Source: Seison nebaliae (taxonomy: Eukaryota; Rotifera; Pararotatoria; Seisonacea; Seisonidae). Taken from it: a stretch of 64,000 nt of DNA. The stretch is from assembly GCA_023231475.1 (NCBI GenBank), contig JALJEE010001273.1, positions 1-64,000 on the forward strand, in the 5' to 3' direction. Made by a program: the position numbers and the translations under genes. Positions 34,658 to 47,424 of the stretch are shown here, piece by piece (positions within the stretch are counted from its first letter, which is position 1; every line of letters starts with the position of its first letter). Below the pieces are notes generated by a model that saw only the letters and a program-made list of their open reading frames with translations, was not told the DNA's origin and made no database searches.

Positions 34658-37600
34658 TTAGAATGTCAAATCCCATCCACTTGTCTCATCTTCGGGCTCG
34701 ATGTCTTCAGGAGGAAATCTATCAAAATTCGATGTATCTGCATGATGTTTAATTGAGGGAAGAATTGGGGGGGTCATCGTCATCGAACGTAATGCTTCCC
34801 AATCGAATCCTTGTAACCATCTGAGAAAGAGAAATAGAGAGATTCCACTCTCATTCAAAAGAAGTAACTTGTGTTTCCTCAAATCATTAATTCCACCCTT
34901 CTGGTAACCGATGCGTTCTAAGGCATTCTCTCGACATAGTCTCTTCATTAAATTCTTTGCATGTTTCGGAAACTTTTTAGGAAAATCCAAAAAATCGATT
35001 CCCCTTAAAATTAGTTTATACGTTTTCATAGGATCACTCGATATAAAGGGCGGACTGTGTACAATAATTTTGAGAAGGAAAAATATCGAGAAAGGAAAAC
35101 CTTCCAGTGAATAATTCATACATTAATATTCCTATACTCCAAATGTCTGCCGCTTTGTCATGTCCTTTACTTAAGATGATTTCTGGAGAAACATATTCGG
35201 GAGTTCCGCAAAACGTCCAAGTTTTCGTACCGGGAGGGATCTTTTTAGCGAAACCGAAATCAACCTGATATTGATAAGAAAAGTAAATGAACAAAGAAGA
35301 ATGTGAAAATGAAAGAACCATTTTTATATATCCACAGGAATCGAGTAATAAATTCTCCGGTTTCAAATCTCGAAATATTATACATTTATTATGGAGATAG
35401 TTCAGTGCTTCCACCACACAAGCAATACAAAATTTTACGGTTACATCATCAAACGAACCACTAGGATGGAGAAGCAGAAAATATGGGAGAAGAAGTGAAA
35501 TGAAATAAAACCGATCTCTTAGAATTGTCCATAATTCACCACCTAAACATGACTCCATCAACATGTAAACATATTTATTATCACGAAATGTTTTATACAA
35601 TCTATTTCCCATGCAAATGATTAACGAAGAGAAATGTTAAATTAGAAGAACTTGATAATGAATGAATGAGAGATGTTCATCATTATCTTCCTTTCGCTCA
35701 ATACATGTTCTTGTTGCTTCGTCTGTACAATATGTTTCTTCTTTAAACATTTCAGAGCATAAGATCGATTGGAAATTGTTTTCAATTGGACCTATTAACA
35801 ATTTTGATAGAAAATGATTCATTCGAAAAATATTCCAACCAATTCAACCCGACCAAATCCACCCATACCTAAAGTTGTAACAAAACGAATATCGTTGAAT
35901 TCGATTTGAGAAATCATATCTCGATGAGTCGCTTCTGCTAGAAATTCCATATCCTCTTTCAGACGTTTAGAGGAATTTTTTCGATCGTAATTCTTATTAG
36001 TCATTATTCCCTTAGTAAAATGAAGACTCAATCGATCAATTGGATCTATTTAATGGATAATTTCTTTTGATAAATAAAGAAAAAGATATAAATAACTAGT
36101 TGATACTGATCCAGCAGTATTACTATTCCGTCTTTGTTTATTGAAAACTTTTAAATAATTTTCACCCATTTTCAATTTAGACTTTGAACATGATGGTTCT
36201 TTTCCATATTTCTCAGAATTCTTCCTGAATGAAGTACTTTTAGTTTTCTCATCAACTGGTGAAGAAGGAATGTGAATAGATTTAATAAAAATATTCTAAA
36301 CATGTTGGATGGTAGTCAGGTATATTAGTAAAATCTCTATCGACATTCTTCAATTTGCTGTATTTTTGGAAGGAATCATCAGCACCGTAGACACCACCCA
36401 CTTCATCATAAGTGTTATTTTCAGGTATTTTGTTGCATTCACTTCTGTTCAACAATGTCTTTTTCGATAATAAAGACTTATCGAATAGTTTCGATTTCCT
36501 TGTGAAATGTTTCTTCAATTGCTCAATCTTATTCTTTGCGGTAGGAGTGACACTCTCTGATGTTTGTTCATAAGGTGATGAAGGAGACACGGATAAAGAA
36601 ATCTCATCGATTTCACTCTCCGTTCTCAGATCTTCATCTGCTTCGTTATCAATTTTCTCGATGCGAATTAGTGTTTCATTCAAATCGATAATTTGATCAT
36701 CAACATTCACCTTCAATTGTTGTTCTTCAGATGTTTTGGGAGTTTCGCTAAAGACAATCTCTGAATCTGAATCTATCCGAACGTCATCGCAACTAGAATT
36801 GGATATGAAAAAAATGAAAAAGATCGTTAAGTTTTTAGTATAAGAAATATGTAGTAGAAAAAGCAGAATCCAACGATATTCTTGGTGGTATTAACGAGCA
36901 ATTATCAGTAGAAAATGATTTGGGTAAATAATAATGACATTGTTGGAAAGAATCATGAGGGGCACATCTAAAAGATTTGGGGGAAATATTTTTATTCAAT
37001 TTTCTAAAAAGAAAATTCTCAAAATTTTTTAAGTCAAAACGAAAATGAAGAGAAGCAAAGAAAAATGTGGAGAGGAAATTTGAAAGAAAAAACAAAATTG
37101 CTAATTGATAAAGAGGACAACCTTTCGACGTTACGGAGTTCATCTCCATAATCATTTTCACGTAGTTCATCCAAATGACCGATTAATGTAACAAATGAAC
37201 TGAGATGGGAGAAAATACAGATTGGAAATGGTAAATGCATTCGGAAAAGATTAACGTTCTGTCTAATGTTAAACATTCCACATTTCCATCAGAAATAACA
37301 TTAGCTGTGCGACGGTCGTCACTTAATAATGCTTTCTCACCAAAATAATCGCCTTTATGTAATTTCCGTATGAGCTGCGGCTCATCTATACCAATTAATC
37401 GTTGAGTTACGGAAACCGTTCCACGACTAATAATGAAGAAATTCTCTCCAATTGTACCTTCTCTGATAATATATTCTAATTTCGTATAATGTTCCTATGA
37501 AGGATTTTATAGAAGGGTTATAATGCAAACAAAATTGAACTATGTCCATAGCATCAGCAATCTTCATTAGCTTATCATCTGGTAAACCTTGTAATAATGG

Positions 37601-39326
37601 AACACTGGAAATATAGGTATTTAATGACCGATTAAGATGTAAATAACCATTTAAGAAAATTGACATGTTCGTTCAATCGTTCAATTCCCGTTTTTACGAG
37701 TATCCTATGGAAAATATTACGATCGATTGCCCATAATTTCGATGTTTTTAAGGCTGAAAACAAATTTATTTCTTTTCTTTAAAAATCATCTACAACTCTC
37801 AAACCTTTAACTGATGCCGTTCTGGTACAGTTATAGAGAATTGCTAATTCCCCAAAAACTTTCTTCGAATTTAATATTGTCATAAATCGTCCATTCTTTG
37901 TAACTTCCAATTCTCCGTCTAAGTTTTATTTTGATTTATTTTATAGTTTTCTATTAAACAATTTTTATTCTAGAAATTAACGAACCTTCAATGACAAATA
38001 ATTGATTGCCCATCTCTCCTTCGATGATGACAAATGCATCTTTCTCCACTTCGATATCGTACATGGAAGATATAATCTGTTCCATTTGGTAGGTATCCAT
38101 CTTCCGAAGGAATTCGTTATCTTCAATAGCTTCCTGTATCAATTTCATCGATCTATGTTCATAAAAGATAATTAACGTAAGAGAATGGTGAAATGAATGA
38201 ATAAATGAATTAACTCATCAGTTTTCGTATAAATCTTCCATTCTTTCATCGATGAATTGATTTGTTCCAGCATCTCCTCGTTGTTACTATGGTGATCATC
38301 ATCATAAATAGTGTTAATCGAATGTCTCTCGCTTTCTTCATTACTACTCAAATTGACGAGACTATATGCACTATCGGCCCAACTTTCTCCTGATACTCCT
38401 ACTTTCTTCGATCTCGATTTTGGTAATACTGCCGGTACTTGTAAATGGGTGTTGGGCAACATATCAAAGTTTGAATCCTTTTTGGAAGTAGACGACGATT
38501 TGGTGTTCGATGTCTTCAATCGACATTTCGTCACATCTAACACACTCTTGGCCTTATCTATTTCACATTTCAATTCCACAATCTCATTTTGCAAACTGTC
38601 AATACGTACTGGGATGAAGAAGAAGGAAAAGATGATAATAAAGTTCGTTATCTAAATTAATTTAACAATTCTTTTCCAGTAGTCGATGTCTTTCCTTATC
38701 ACAATCTGTTCTCAACGTTACCATCTCTAACTGCATCAACACCACTAATTCAAATAACAATTTTTGGGAATCGCTATTCTTGTTTAAACGTAAGAAATCT
38801 TCAAGGCATTTTAGAATTTCTTCTCGTTTGGTGTGACGACGAATCTTGTCGAGGAAGATGTGAGGAAGATTCATTCGAACTGTTGATTCATTTGATGAGA
38901 GCATGTTAGCTATCGTATTGTTGACTTGATAGAATAAGTTACGTGATTCGGTCAATCTTGAAATCGAATCGATTAATTTAGTGCTCGATCTACTCTCGTT
39001 ATTGTTTGAAGAGAGTGTTTGGATATCTGTGAACAATGAATTGGTAGATGTGGAGGATGAGATAATTGAAGATGAAGTCGTTGAAATTGTTAAAGAAAAG
39101 GATGGAGGCGGAGAAGTTGACGTAGTAATTGTTGTGAATGACTGTGGAGTTATAATTGGTGAAGAAGGATTAATTGATTTGGATATGGTAATGGTTGGAG
39201 TCGACACATATACATTCTGGTTATTTGATGATTGCGCAGTAAATGAACTTATCGTTGTAATTATTGTTGATTCTGTAGAAGGGGAAGCGTCGTTTATCGG
39301 ACTTGTTCCTCTATATCGCTCTGCAT
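34658..39326 (-). CDS. cGMP-dependent protein kinase (PKG), 5' end open
   Basis: Many short exons on the minus strand. The amino part has a long Ser/Thr-rich region and a coiled coil ([20 protein letters not shown]). CNB-A ([13 protein letters not shown]..., [16 protein letters not shown]) and CNB-B ([16 protein letters not shown]) follow, each with the Arg that binds cyclic-nucleotide phosphate. About 280 disordered residues come next, then the AGC kinase domain: [32 protein letters not shown] (His of HRD replaced, as is usual in PKG), [18 protein letters not shown]. The tail ends SGWDLTF, close to the family's SGWDIDF. Donors such as GTTCTT, GTTGGA and GTTATT fit the phase at nearly every join. 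An exon at 39949-40123 may be the true amino end. The closest relatives by layout are fly foraging and worm EGL-4. Confidence 0.9.
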
Positions 39327-39948
39327 CTACAAATTATTCGAATTAGTTTTCTCTTTTTTTTATGAAAGAAGCATTCGGAAGCGAATTCGTCTAAAGATTT
39401 TCGTCACAATCGTGCTTATTATCTACTGGAAGATTGTGTTAGATTAATTTATAATAATTTCCTTAATCATTTAACTTCAGATGTTATTCTTCTACATATA
39501 TAAATACATGTATTCGTTAGATGGATGACATGTTGTTCTGTATAGAATTTCCCATTTCTATTAACATTTACTCCCATCGACGATATGGAGCTGAAACGAG
39601 GAATAAATTTCTTTCAAATAAACATTGCTCCTTATCCCACTCAATCGATAAGGGAGAATGAAAATTGAAGTCATATCGGATATAGTACATGTCATTCCAT
39701 TCTACATAATTCGATTTTGCTTTCATCCTTTTAGCCAGTACAACAAATTTAAAATTTCATTTGGAGATATATCTGACGAAGCAGAAATCGACAATAAAGT
39801 TGAAGGAATAATAAGGAAAACCTATCGACTCATAATCGCTACGACAAAACTTATGTTGGGTGTGTGTGTAAATGTAGCAGAGATCTAATGAATCGAGTTG
39901 GAATGGACTCGTGGATTGTGCAATAAAGAAGAAATGAATCGACAAAAC

Positions 39949-40123
39949 TTGCAATCCTAATAGCGGAGTTGTCCATTCGTCTCCTACTTTCTCTCAAAGA
40001 CATATCAGATTTGTGGACTATATCATCTATATCATCTCCAACATCATCATCATCCAGTCTCGTTGTCCAATTATTATAGGGTGCATTCCAATTATTAAAT
40101 TGTTTTGCATAGCTCCACTTCAA
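39949..40123 (-). CDS. Possible upstream PKG exon
   Basis: An open minus-strand segment with Trp/Asn-rich then Asp-rich sequence (LDDDDVGDDIDDIVHK) ends at a GTTTTG donor. That donor is in phase with the PKG exon beginning at 39326, across about 620 bp. No ATG lies in the open stretch, so it would itself need an upstream exon. The link rests on phase only. Confidence 0.3.
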
Positions 40124-41125
40124 ATATTGTCTTCTACTTACAATCTCCTATTATTTCATCTTTGAATAATTTATTCGATGTTCTACCTTCATCCTCTTCT
40201 ACCATTCAATGTCTCGTTGTGAGTTCAATTCAATAAATTTTAATTTTAATGATTCATTTTCCCTTCACTTATCTATGTGTCACATCGAATTGGCAGATGA
40301 GAATTGATTGTGTCAATTCCTGACGGAAACAAGATTTGAAGATACATGTGGAAATTCCTAAGAAACCATCGGGCGGCAGCAACAAGAAAAAGAAAATTGC
40401 TTATTAAATTTTAATTTAGTTCGCCTAATGTTATGTCGGCTGATTCGTGTGCGCAAATGGATGATGCGCTCCAACCATGTCATCCACATAAATACTCAAT
40501 TGGACAAATATAGTGGAACTTTCGTGCGGAAACTGAATGAAAAGAAACGTTGAAACGATGAATTCAAATGATAGGAGAAGTCGATGAAACATTCCTATTA
40601 CTTCAATTTTCTGTGTTTTTCATTTTGTATTTGTCGTGAATACTTGTCGAAATTGTCGTTACCAAATCTTTTTTTTTCGTTTCGTTCAGGAAAAATAGAA
40701 AGAAAGGAAGAAAAGAAAATACCATCAGTCGAAGGATATTGCTCGGAGCTACCGCCTGGTGCAAGAGATTAATCGAGCATTCTCTTATTCGACTAAACAA
40801 AGATAAATGTTCATTCTTTCTTTACATATCTCTAACTAGTCAGCAATCTATCTATATATCTATCTATCTATCTATCTATAATTCCACCCATTCATTTATA
40901 TACTTCTCTTGTATTTTGAGATTAAAAGGGAAATAATTGGTAATTATGATGATGTGTTTGTCATTGAATAAAAAGGAATTACATCGGATCTTGATAAAAT
41001 GCAAATGACAATCAATTTTCTTATAACTCATTGGTATCTTCCTCTCTTGTTCGATTATAGTTAAATACTCATCCTCCTCATCCTTCTTCTATTCCATTTC
41101 GTCGTCGATCAACAAATGGAAGGAA
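40124..41125. other. Intergenic DNA with a TCTA microsatellite
   Basis: No supported gene. A (TCTA)n run occupies about 40846-40880. Short open frames on both strands near 40584-40936 have no domain content. Confidence 0.4.
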
Positions 41126-41455
41126 TCACGTCAAAAGAAAAACAGGAGAAAAGTATACAAAATACAAACTTGGTAATATCATATTGGAATTTCCGATATT
41201 CGGTAAATCATTTATCGGATTTCTAATATATTGACCTTGCTCTTCTTGTTGATCATAACGTTGTGGATAATTATTTCGTTCATATTGATTCTGTTGTTGT
41301 TGTTGTTGTTGTAGTTGTTGATTTGTAAGATCTGGTGCGTGAGGTTGACGTTGTTCATACTGTTTCTCCAATTGAAAACGTCGCATCAATGATTGATGCC
41401 AAGAATAAACGGTATTACTTAACGGTTTCATTCCTTCGTTGTTCGACATTGTCAT
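41126..41455 (-). CDS. Gln-rich small protein or first exon
   Basis: ATG 41455 opens MTMSNNEGMKPLSNTVYSWH, followed by a Gln-rich stretch (QQLQQQQQQQNQYERNN). A GTTTGT donor near 41169 could end the exon; without splicing the frame stops at 41126. It may be the first exon of a transcript running towards PKG, but I could not join it to the PKG exons in phase. No family is recognised. Confidence 0.4.
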   Translation of the reverse strand: MTMSNNEGMKPLSNTVYSWHQSLMRRFQLEKQYEQRQPHAPDLTNQQLQQQQQQQNQYERNNYPQRYDQQEEQGQYIRNPINDLPNIGNSNMILPSLYFVYFSPVFLLT

Positions 41456-43433
41456 TCCTCCTTTTTCACTTGTTCAATTTTGGAGTTATCCTCAGAAGTA
41501 TTTTAAAGTAGTGATTACAATTACACTCTTCCTAATCGGAACGATAGGAAATGCTTCATAATTATTCAATTTCACAATTTCCCATCCGTGTTCTTTGAGT
41601 TGGTGGGAAGATGATGGAAGATGAGAAAGAGAGGTATAATGGAATCGAAGTGATTTATTTACACAATTCTCTCAAGCACCATTAGAAACTTATTTGAAAA
41701 ATCAATGAGACTCAATTTAGGGTCTAATGTTAAAAAAAAGAAAGATTAATTTTACATTTACATCATATATCTTTCACAAATTTATACTTTCTGTTCTGTG
41801 CTTTCCATTGATGAAATATATACTATCTCAATTTTCCAATTTCCATACAATCATAGGCGACACAAACACACGGAAATATTCTTGCACGTCCTCACGCTTA
41901 CCTCCAACAACTGCATTGGTGTAAGAGACAGATAGAGCGAATACACGGTACGAAGGTAATCGAGAAGAAAACGATGCATATTGGAGAGACATACATACGG
42001 ACGAAAAGATGTGCAGTACACTATTGAGAGAAGTAGATGCGTGAATTAAAAACAAAAAAATAATTAATTTCATTTATGTTTCTTCGTTGTAATTCATTGC
42101 ACCCAATTAACTTCAACGGGTGATCAAATAAAAAAAATCGGAAGATGACTAATTAGGAAAGAAAACATGTTTCGATATCAAACATATATTTTCGACAATG
42201 TAAAGTATTTATTGTACTATTACATCAGATCACTTCATCTTATTATTGTTTATTCGTTCTCCGTTTCATCCTACCCGACCAATTTATCGAAAGGCGATAT
42301 AGGCTATGTTCAAAGACTGAAACCATGGCCATATAAGTGACAATGGAAGAATATTCCGCTGACGTAATCAATTGAATGGGAAGCATGATGATCTAATGGA
42401 GAGGATGATCCAATTAAATTTTGCTTGACAATTTAATCCCTTCCTCTTCTTTTTTCTCATAAGTCTCATATATTTAATACTCATGTCCATTCATGTCGAT
42501 CAGTTTCAATATTTTTTTTGAGAGCTAGATGCGATTCAAAATTATCATTCGTTCATTCAATCACCTAATTATTTTCTGACACTTTTCTAAAACATTTCAT
42601 ACGAGGGCGTCATTTTCTGATCGAATGATTCAAGTTGCTGTTGTCGTGAAGAAGCTGATTGCCACCAAAAAAACATAAAATTATGACGCAATCTCTCGCC
42701 AACAACGACGATGATTAAATATCATCATCGTACAACATTAATTTTTGCCTCTCAATTATTTTCTAATTAATCACAATAATGACATGCTGATATTCGGTGC
42801 CATTCCATCATCCACACATTCTCTAGTACGACGATATTTTTTTTGATTATCATTAATTGGAAGATGTTGGTCCCATCAATTCCCTATCAGTTTAAAGATG
42901 TTAATCAATATTAATTAAAATCGATCAAATCCATCAATATAGTTTCCAATTCATTTACCTCATTCTTCTCCGTAAACGGTGAGAAATTAAGTGAGAATAA
43001 ATAAACAAATATAAATAAATAAATAGATAAATAAATAAGTAGAGGAATCAGTTCAATAGCAAATATTGGAATTGTGACTGGTATTGTTGAGAGACGAATA
43101 AAATCATTTTTACAAATCTTTCTTTCGCGTCAAATATGATATTAATGGTTTACAGAATAAACTGGTATGAGATGTATGAGTCATAGGTATTAATAGGAGA
43201 GACTAGTTGACTATGAGCAGTATAAAAACGAGATCTTCTCTTCATCAAATTCTTGTAGGATATTTCAGCACGTACGAATTATTGATGTAAATTATAAAGA
43301 CGAATTCTCCACATTCAATTCACCATTCCAGAAGAGATTCATTAAAATTCATTTATGTAATAGAGTTCATTATTCGTTTTTCTTCCTTCCATCTCTTTTT
43401 CCTCTCTTCTCTATCTCTCTCACTCTCTCACCT
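41456..43433. other. Intergenic DNA, about 2 kb
   Basis: No coding frame is supported. It contains an (AAAT)n-type run near 43002-43040 and CT-rich sequence at 43380-43430 near the SGSM3 stop. The frames at 41727-42073 are short and antisense to each other. Confidence 0.4.
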
Positions 43434-46400
43434 TCAATCCCATGAGAAGAGATGATGTTTCACAAGAATATCTTGAACTGATCCATTTAATGCTTGTGCA
43501 GCCAATAATTTACTATTACTATCATCAACATTCTCTTCCGATTCCTTCGTAGAACCTGATGTACCATTGTTGACAATTGAAGATGATGACGATGATGTTG
43601 GAAGAATAATGTTGTCCTTAGTTGACGAACTAAATCGAGGAAACAATCCAAGAGTTGATTCGATTTCATTTGATGTCGGTCTCGTAGTTGACGACATCAT
43701 CATCATCATTTTCTTCTTAGTTACCTGTAATCGATTCATTTTCTTCTTTTTCAATTCTAATAAGAATTTATTATAAGATTCTGTTGGTATCTCCCAATCG
43801 CGTGATAAGTGAAATGCAAATTGAGCAAGAATTCTTAAGTCACATTTGACCTGTACCCATCCAGGTGATCGGATATAACTATGTGGCTGATACCATTTCT
43901 TCACAATGCTTTTACATGAACATAAACATTCTAACCATAAATGTAATGCTTTCTTACTACATAAACAATTTAGAATTAGTTTAATATATCAATATTTCAT
44001 TTAACTTTAATCCTAAACAAATGAGTGATCTTAATTTAACATCCATTTTCATACCCGTTGCATTGTGTGAGTATTCGATAGCTTCAACACATCTATAGAG
44101 TAATTCAGTCGGCGATAAAACAATATAGTCTTCGTCTAATCTATTTAACATCTCCATTAAAAAAAAAAATAAATTCTTGAAATTTTTCGTTAACTTGAAC
44201 GTTTTACATAGAAGTAAACGAGATTGAACCATATTCAAATTTTTTGAAATAATTTGAGAAGCCGCTTCTCGAATAAAGAGCCAAGGATGAACGGCTTTCA
44301 CATGGAATGTCGATTGTATTATACCGTTCATGAAGATGGCCCGAATCGCCGATGCCAATCGATCACGAACGACATGAGCAATTAATGGCTCGATACTGTC
44401 GTCTCCTGCTTTACAATATTCCTTTCCATTTGTATCTACTAATTCCACATAATTTGAGGGGAACCATCCATTATTTCCAGTTCTTTCTGAAATGCCTTTC
44501 CAGCAATGTTCGTCTTTCATAGAAGTAACGAAAATGATATCGGTGGGAATGAAAGACAATTCATCAGATTCTTTCGATTCGAATGGTAGAATCGCTTTCG
44601 CTATACGTATACGTCTTGTACATGGATTAACAACACACATTCGATTAAGATCATTATTCCTCATCAAGTAACGATTGACTGTGTCGAATTGTGATGTCAT
44701 CGATTTCTTATTGATCAATTCTTTCTTCGTCAATAACATCGAAGAACGTTTGGGAGCCATATCAGATGAATAGGAACGATGACGAGAACGGAATGTATTT
44801 TCTGATGAATCATCTGATTTTCTTATTCCGTCATCGTTAAAAACATCATCATCCTCTTCATCTTTTGTTGACGTTGACGAATGATGATTACTACTCGAAT
44901 TATTTGTTTGTTTTTCATCTTTTCCAATCAGTCGTTGCAGATCAATAGTTACTTTGGCCGGTGTTCCCCATTCTTGTATATCCATCAAATGACTTGATGT
45001 TGAATAATCGGGAGTTAATTTCTAAAAGAGAATGAAATGGACGAATTGAAAGAAAATAGAAACTATGTTGCGATATCGTTTTGGATTTAAACGTTGAAAA
45101 TGATCACAAACAAGTAGAATTGCTTGTCTCAAATTAACTAACAATTCAGTTTGATGAACATTTTTATTTACTTTAATATATGAAAAAAAAAATGAAGTTA
45201 ATTAAAATTTTAAGTTAAAGAAACTTTTCTCATAATCGCCCATATTATGATTATTATTCGTATTGTTGTTCGAATTAATCTTCTGTTTCTGATAAGGATT
45301 CTCTAATGGATGTAATCGTTGAGTGACGATATTATCTTTCAAATTCGGTTCACTTCGATGTCTCTGACGTTGTGTCATAAATAAACTCTTTAACGGCATT
45401 CGATTTCTTATCATTTCTAATCGTTTCTGACCGACGAAAGCTTCATCCTAAATCATTATTATAATAAATTCAAATCAAAAATTTATAACAGATATATCAT
45501 TGTTATCACCAATTGCTTTCATTAAATAATTTTGTCGAGTTCTCATTAATCGATCAGGAGAAAATGTATTTCGCGCTATTATCGATAACTTTAAAGAAAA
45601 AAAGAGGAGCATGAAATTATATCACGTTTAACTTTTAAAAATATAATTAGGTAACATGTAACAATAGATCAACATTGTCGATTGACGAAGGTAAATCAGT
45701 CAAATGCTGATAAATGTCTGTCGACGTTTCATAACTTAACAATTTGTCCATCTGTTGGAAAAAGAATTTTGAATGAAAACAAATTTTGAAAAATAAAAGT
45801 AAACTGAATAAGCGAGTAGTCCCAATGCCACATAAAAGAGAACTAAATGTCCTTCAAAGAACAACCAATCCCAAATTCGGTGTATTAGAGAGGAATGAGT
45901 AAATGAATTGGAGTAAAGTGTCAGAAACCATCCAATGGTCACTAAAGATAATTCTACAGACAAATTCCATTATCATCAATGAAGTATATGAAAGGAACCT
46001 ATTTGGAATTTATTAAAAATTTTATCAAGATCCGGATAAAATTTGGAAATGAGATCTCTCAATAATAATTGATCAATTTGTAGTCCTTGAACTTTCCTCG
46101 AATAATATGCAGCAGGTAACACATTCTCGATAATTGAGCACATAATCCAGAACACATATTCCTCCTCCATCACTAGTAGTAATTGAGCGACCACCTACAA
46201 TTGACGACATTTTTCACCTATCCTCCTTAAAACAAAGGTAACCATGGCAACACCTTGACAATAACCCATATCCTCGTAGACAAATGCCAAAACTCGAAGA
46301 ATATTTCTCAATTTGGAAACACCAACCGCGTTCATTGAATTGAAACAAGGATGTGTCGGAATTGTTCGAAGTAAATCCTATGTTTAAATTTCATGAGTAA

Positions 46401-46988
46401 TATAAAGACATCAAATGAAAAGTGGAGAACTAGTTCAATATTATCCCAATTATCTTTCTGACTTGCTTCATGTCGCTTCATCAATTTAAAATAATCCGAA
46501 TAAGTTGATGTCGAACTCTTTTCTTTAGTGGAAGCGTTCGTCAACCAGTACCATAATTGAGCACGAAATTTCTCAGGAATTCCTCCACAAACAACTTCAT
46601 CCACAGATGATTTCCCGTTCCTATCATTATTTCTCTCATATCGATTCTTTAGAATTAGATTAGATAGAAAGTTGTTGTCATCTCTTGCATTGATTTGAAA
46701 TTGTTTTAGTGCTGATAAAGAAAATGGTGGTTGATACAACGTTTTGTCAGCCAAATTATTCGAAGTTTCGAGGAGTATGTTCTGACAAGACGATCCCACA
46801 GTAAATTCCAATTTGGCCAACCAATTCAATTCATGAACACTCTTCAATTTATTCATATGTCGTTTCCTATCAACATCTTTATTTTTCTCAAATTCACTTC
46901 TCTCATGTCCAATATCATCCTCCTCTTCCTCCTCATCACCTTCTCCAATTTTTGCATTACCTTCAAAGAATGAAATTGTAATTGACAT
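43434..46988 (-). CDS. SGSM3: Small G protein signalling modulator 3 (TBC-SH3-RUN)
   Basis: Multi-exon minus-strand gene starting at ATG 46988. The amino region is acidic. The Rab-GAP TBC domain then runs from [15 protein letters not shown] through [12 protein letters not shown] (catalytic Arg) and [10 protein letters not shown] (catalytic Gln finger region) to a 'WDWLFFEG' helix. A central exon group carries an SH3 domain ([15 protein letters not shown]...[21 protein letters not shown]). The RUN domain follows ([42 protein letters not shown]). The last exon ends [14 protein letters not shown]-stop, nearly identical to the vertebrate protein's end. Family members act on Rab/Rap GTPases in membrane traffic. 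The first intron donor is GTTCTC. Confidence 0.93.
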
Positions 46989-47424
46989 GATATTATGTTA
47001 ATGAGAATCACAATAACTTTTGATTCGATATCCATATTCATCATAATTCGATTTCTTTACAAATAGAGAAAAGTTTTTTATTCAATTTTGAAATAAAATT
47101 GAATAACATCTGATACATTCGGTCTCATTGACAAGATTAAATATTTGAATGGAGCCATAACTCCCAATGGGATAAATGACGTGAACCGGAAATTTTAGTT
47201 ATCTTTCAAAGAATTAATGGAAAACGATGAAAATGACACCTTATAATAAATCGTCTATATGTGTAAATTTGTGTTGTTGGCAATATCGAAGAAGAAAGAA
47301 AAAAAATGAATAAAATAAATTTCAATTAAGAGAATTGAATAGTTTAAATTTTTAGTTTGTTTTCATGAAAAAATTAGGAAAGAAAAATTAAATATTTTAA
47401 ATCAGTTCTTTCTGCTACTAGAAA
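46989..47424. other. Divergent promoter region between SGSM3 and MCCC2
   Basis: About 436 bp between two divergent start codons, so both promoters should lie here. A+T-rich, with poly-A stretches near 47300 and no recognisable motif. Confidence 0.4.

Noticed and set aside
35330-35400. FRD in place of HRD in PKG taken as a dead kinase
   Set aside because: PKG family members normally have YRD here; the Asp, the DFG and the ATP-binding Lys are intact.
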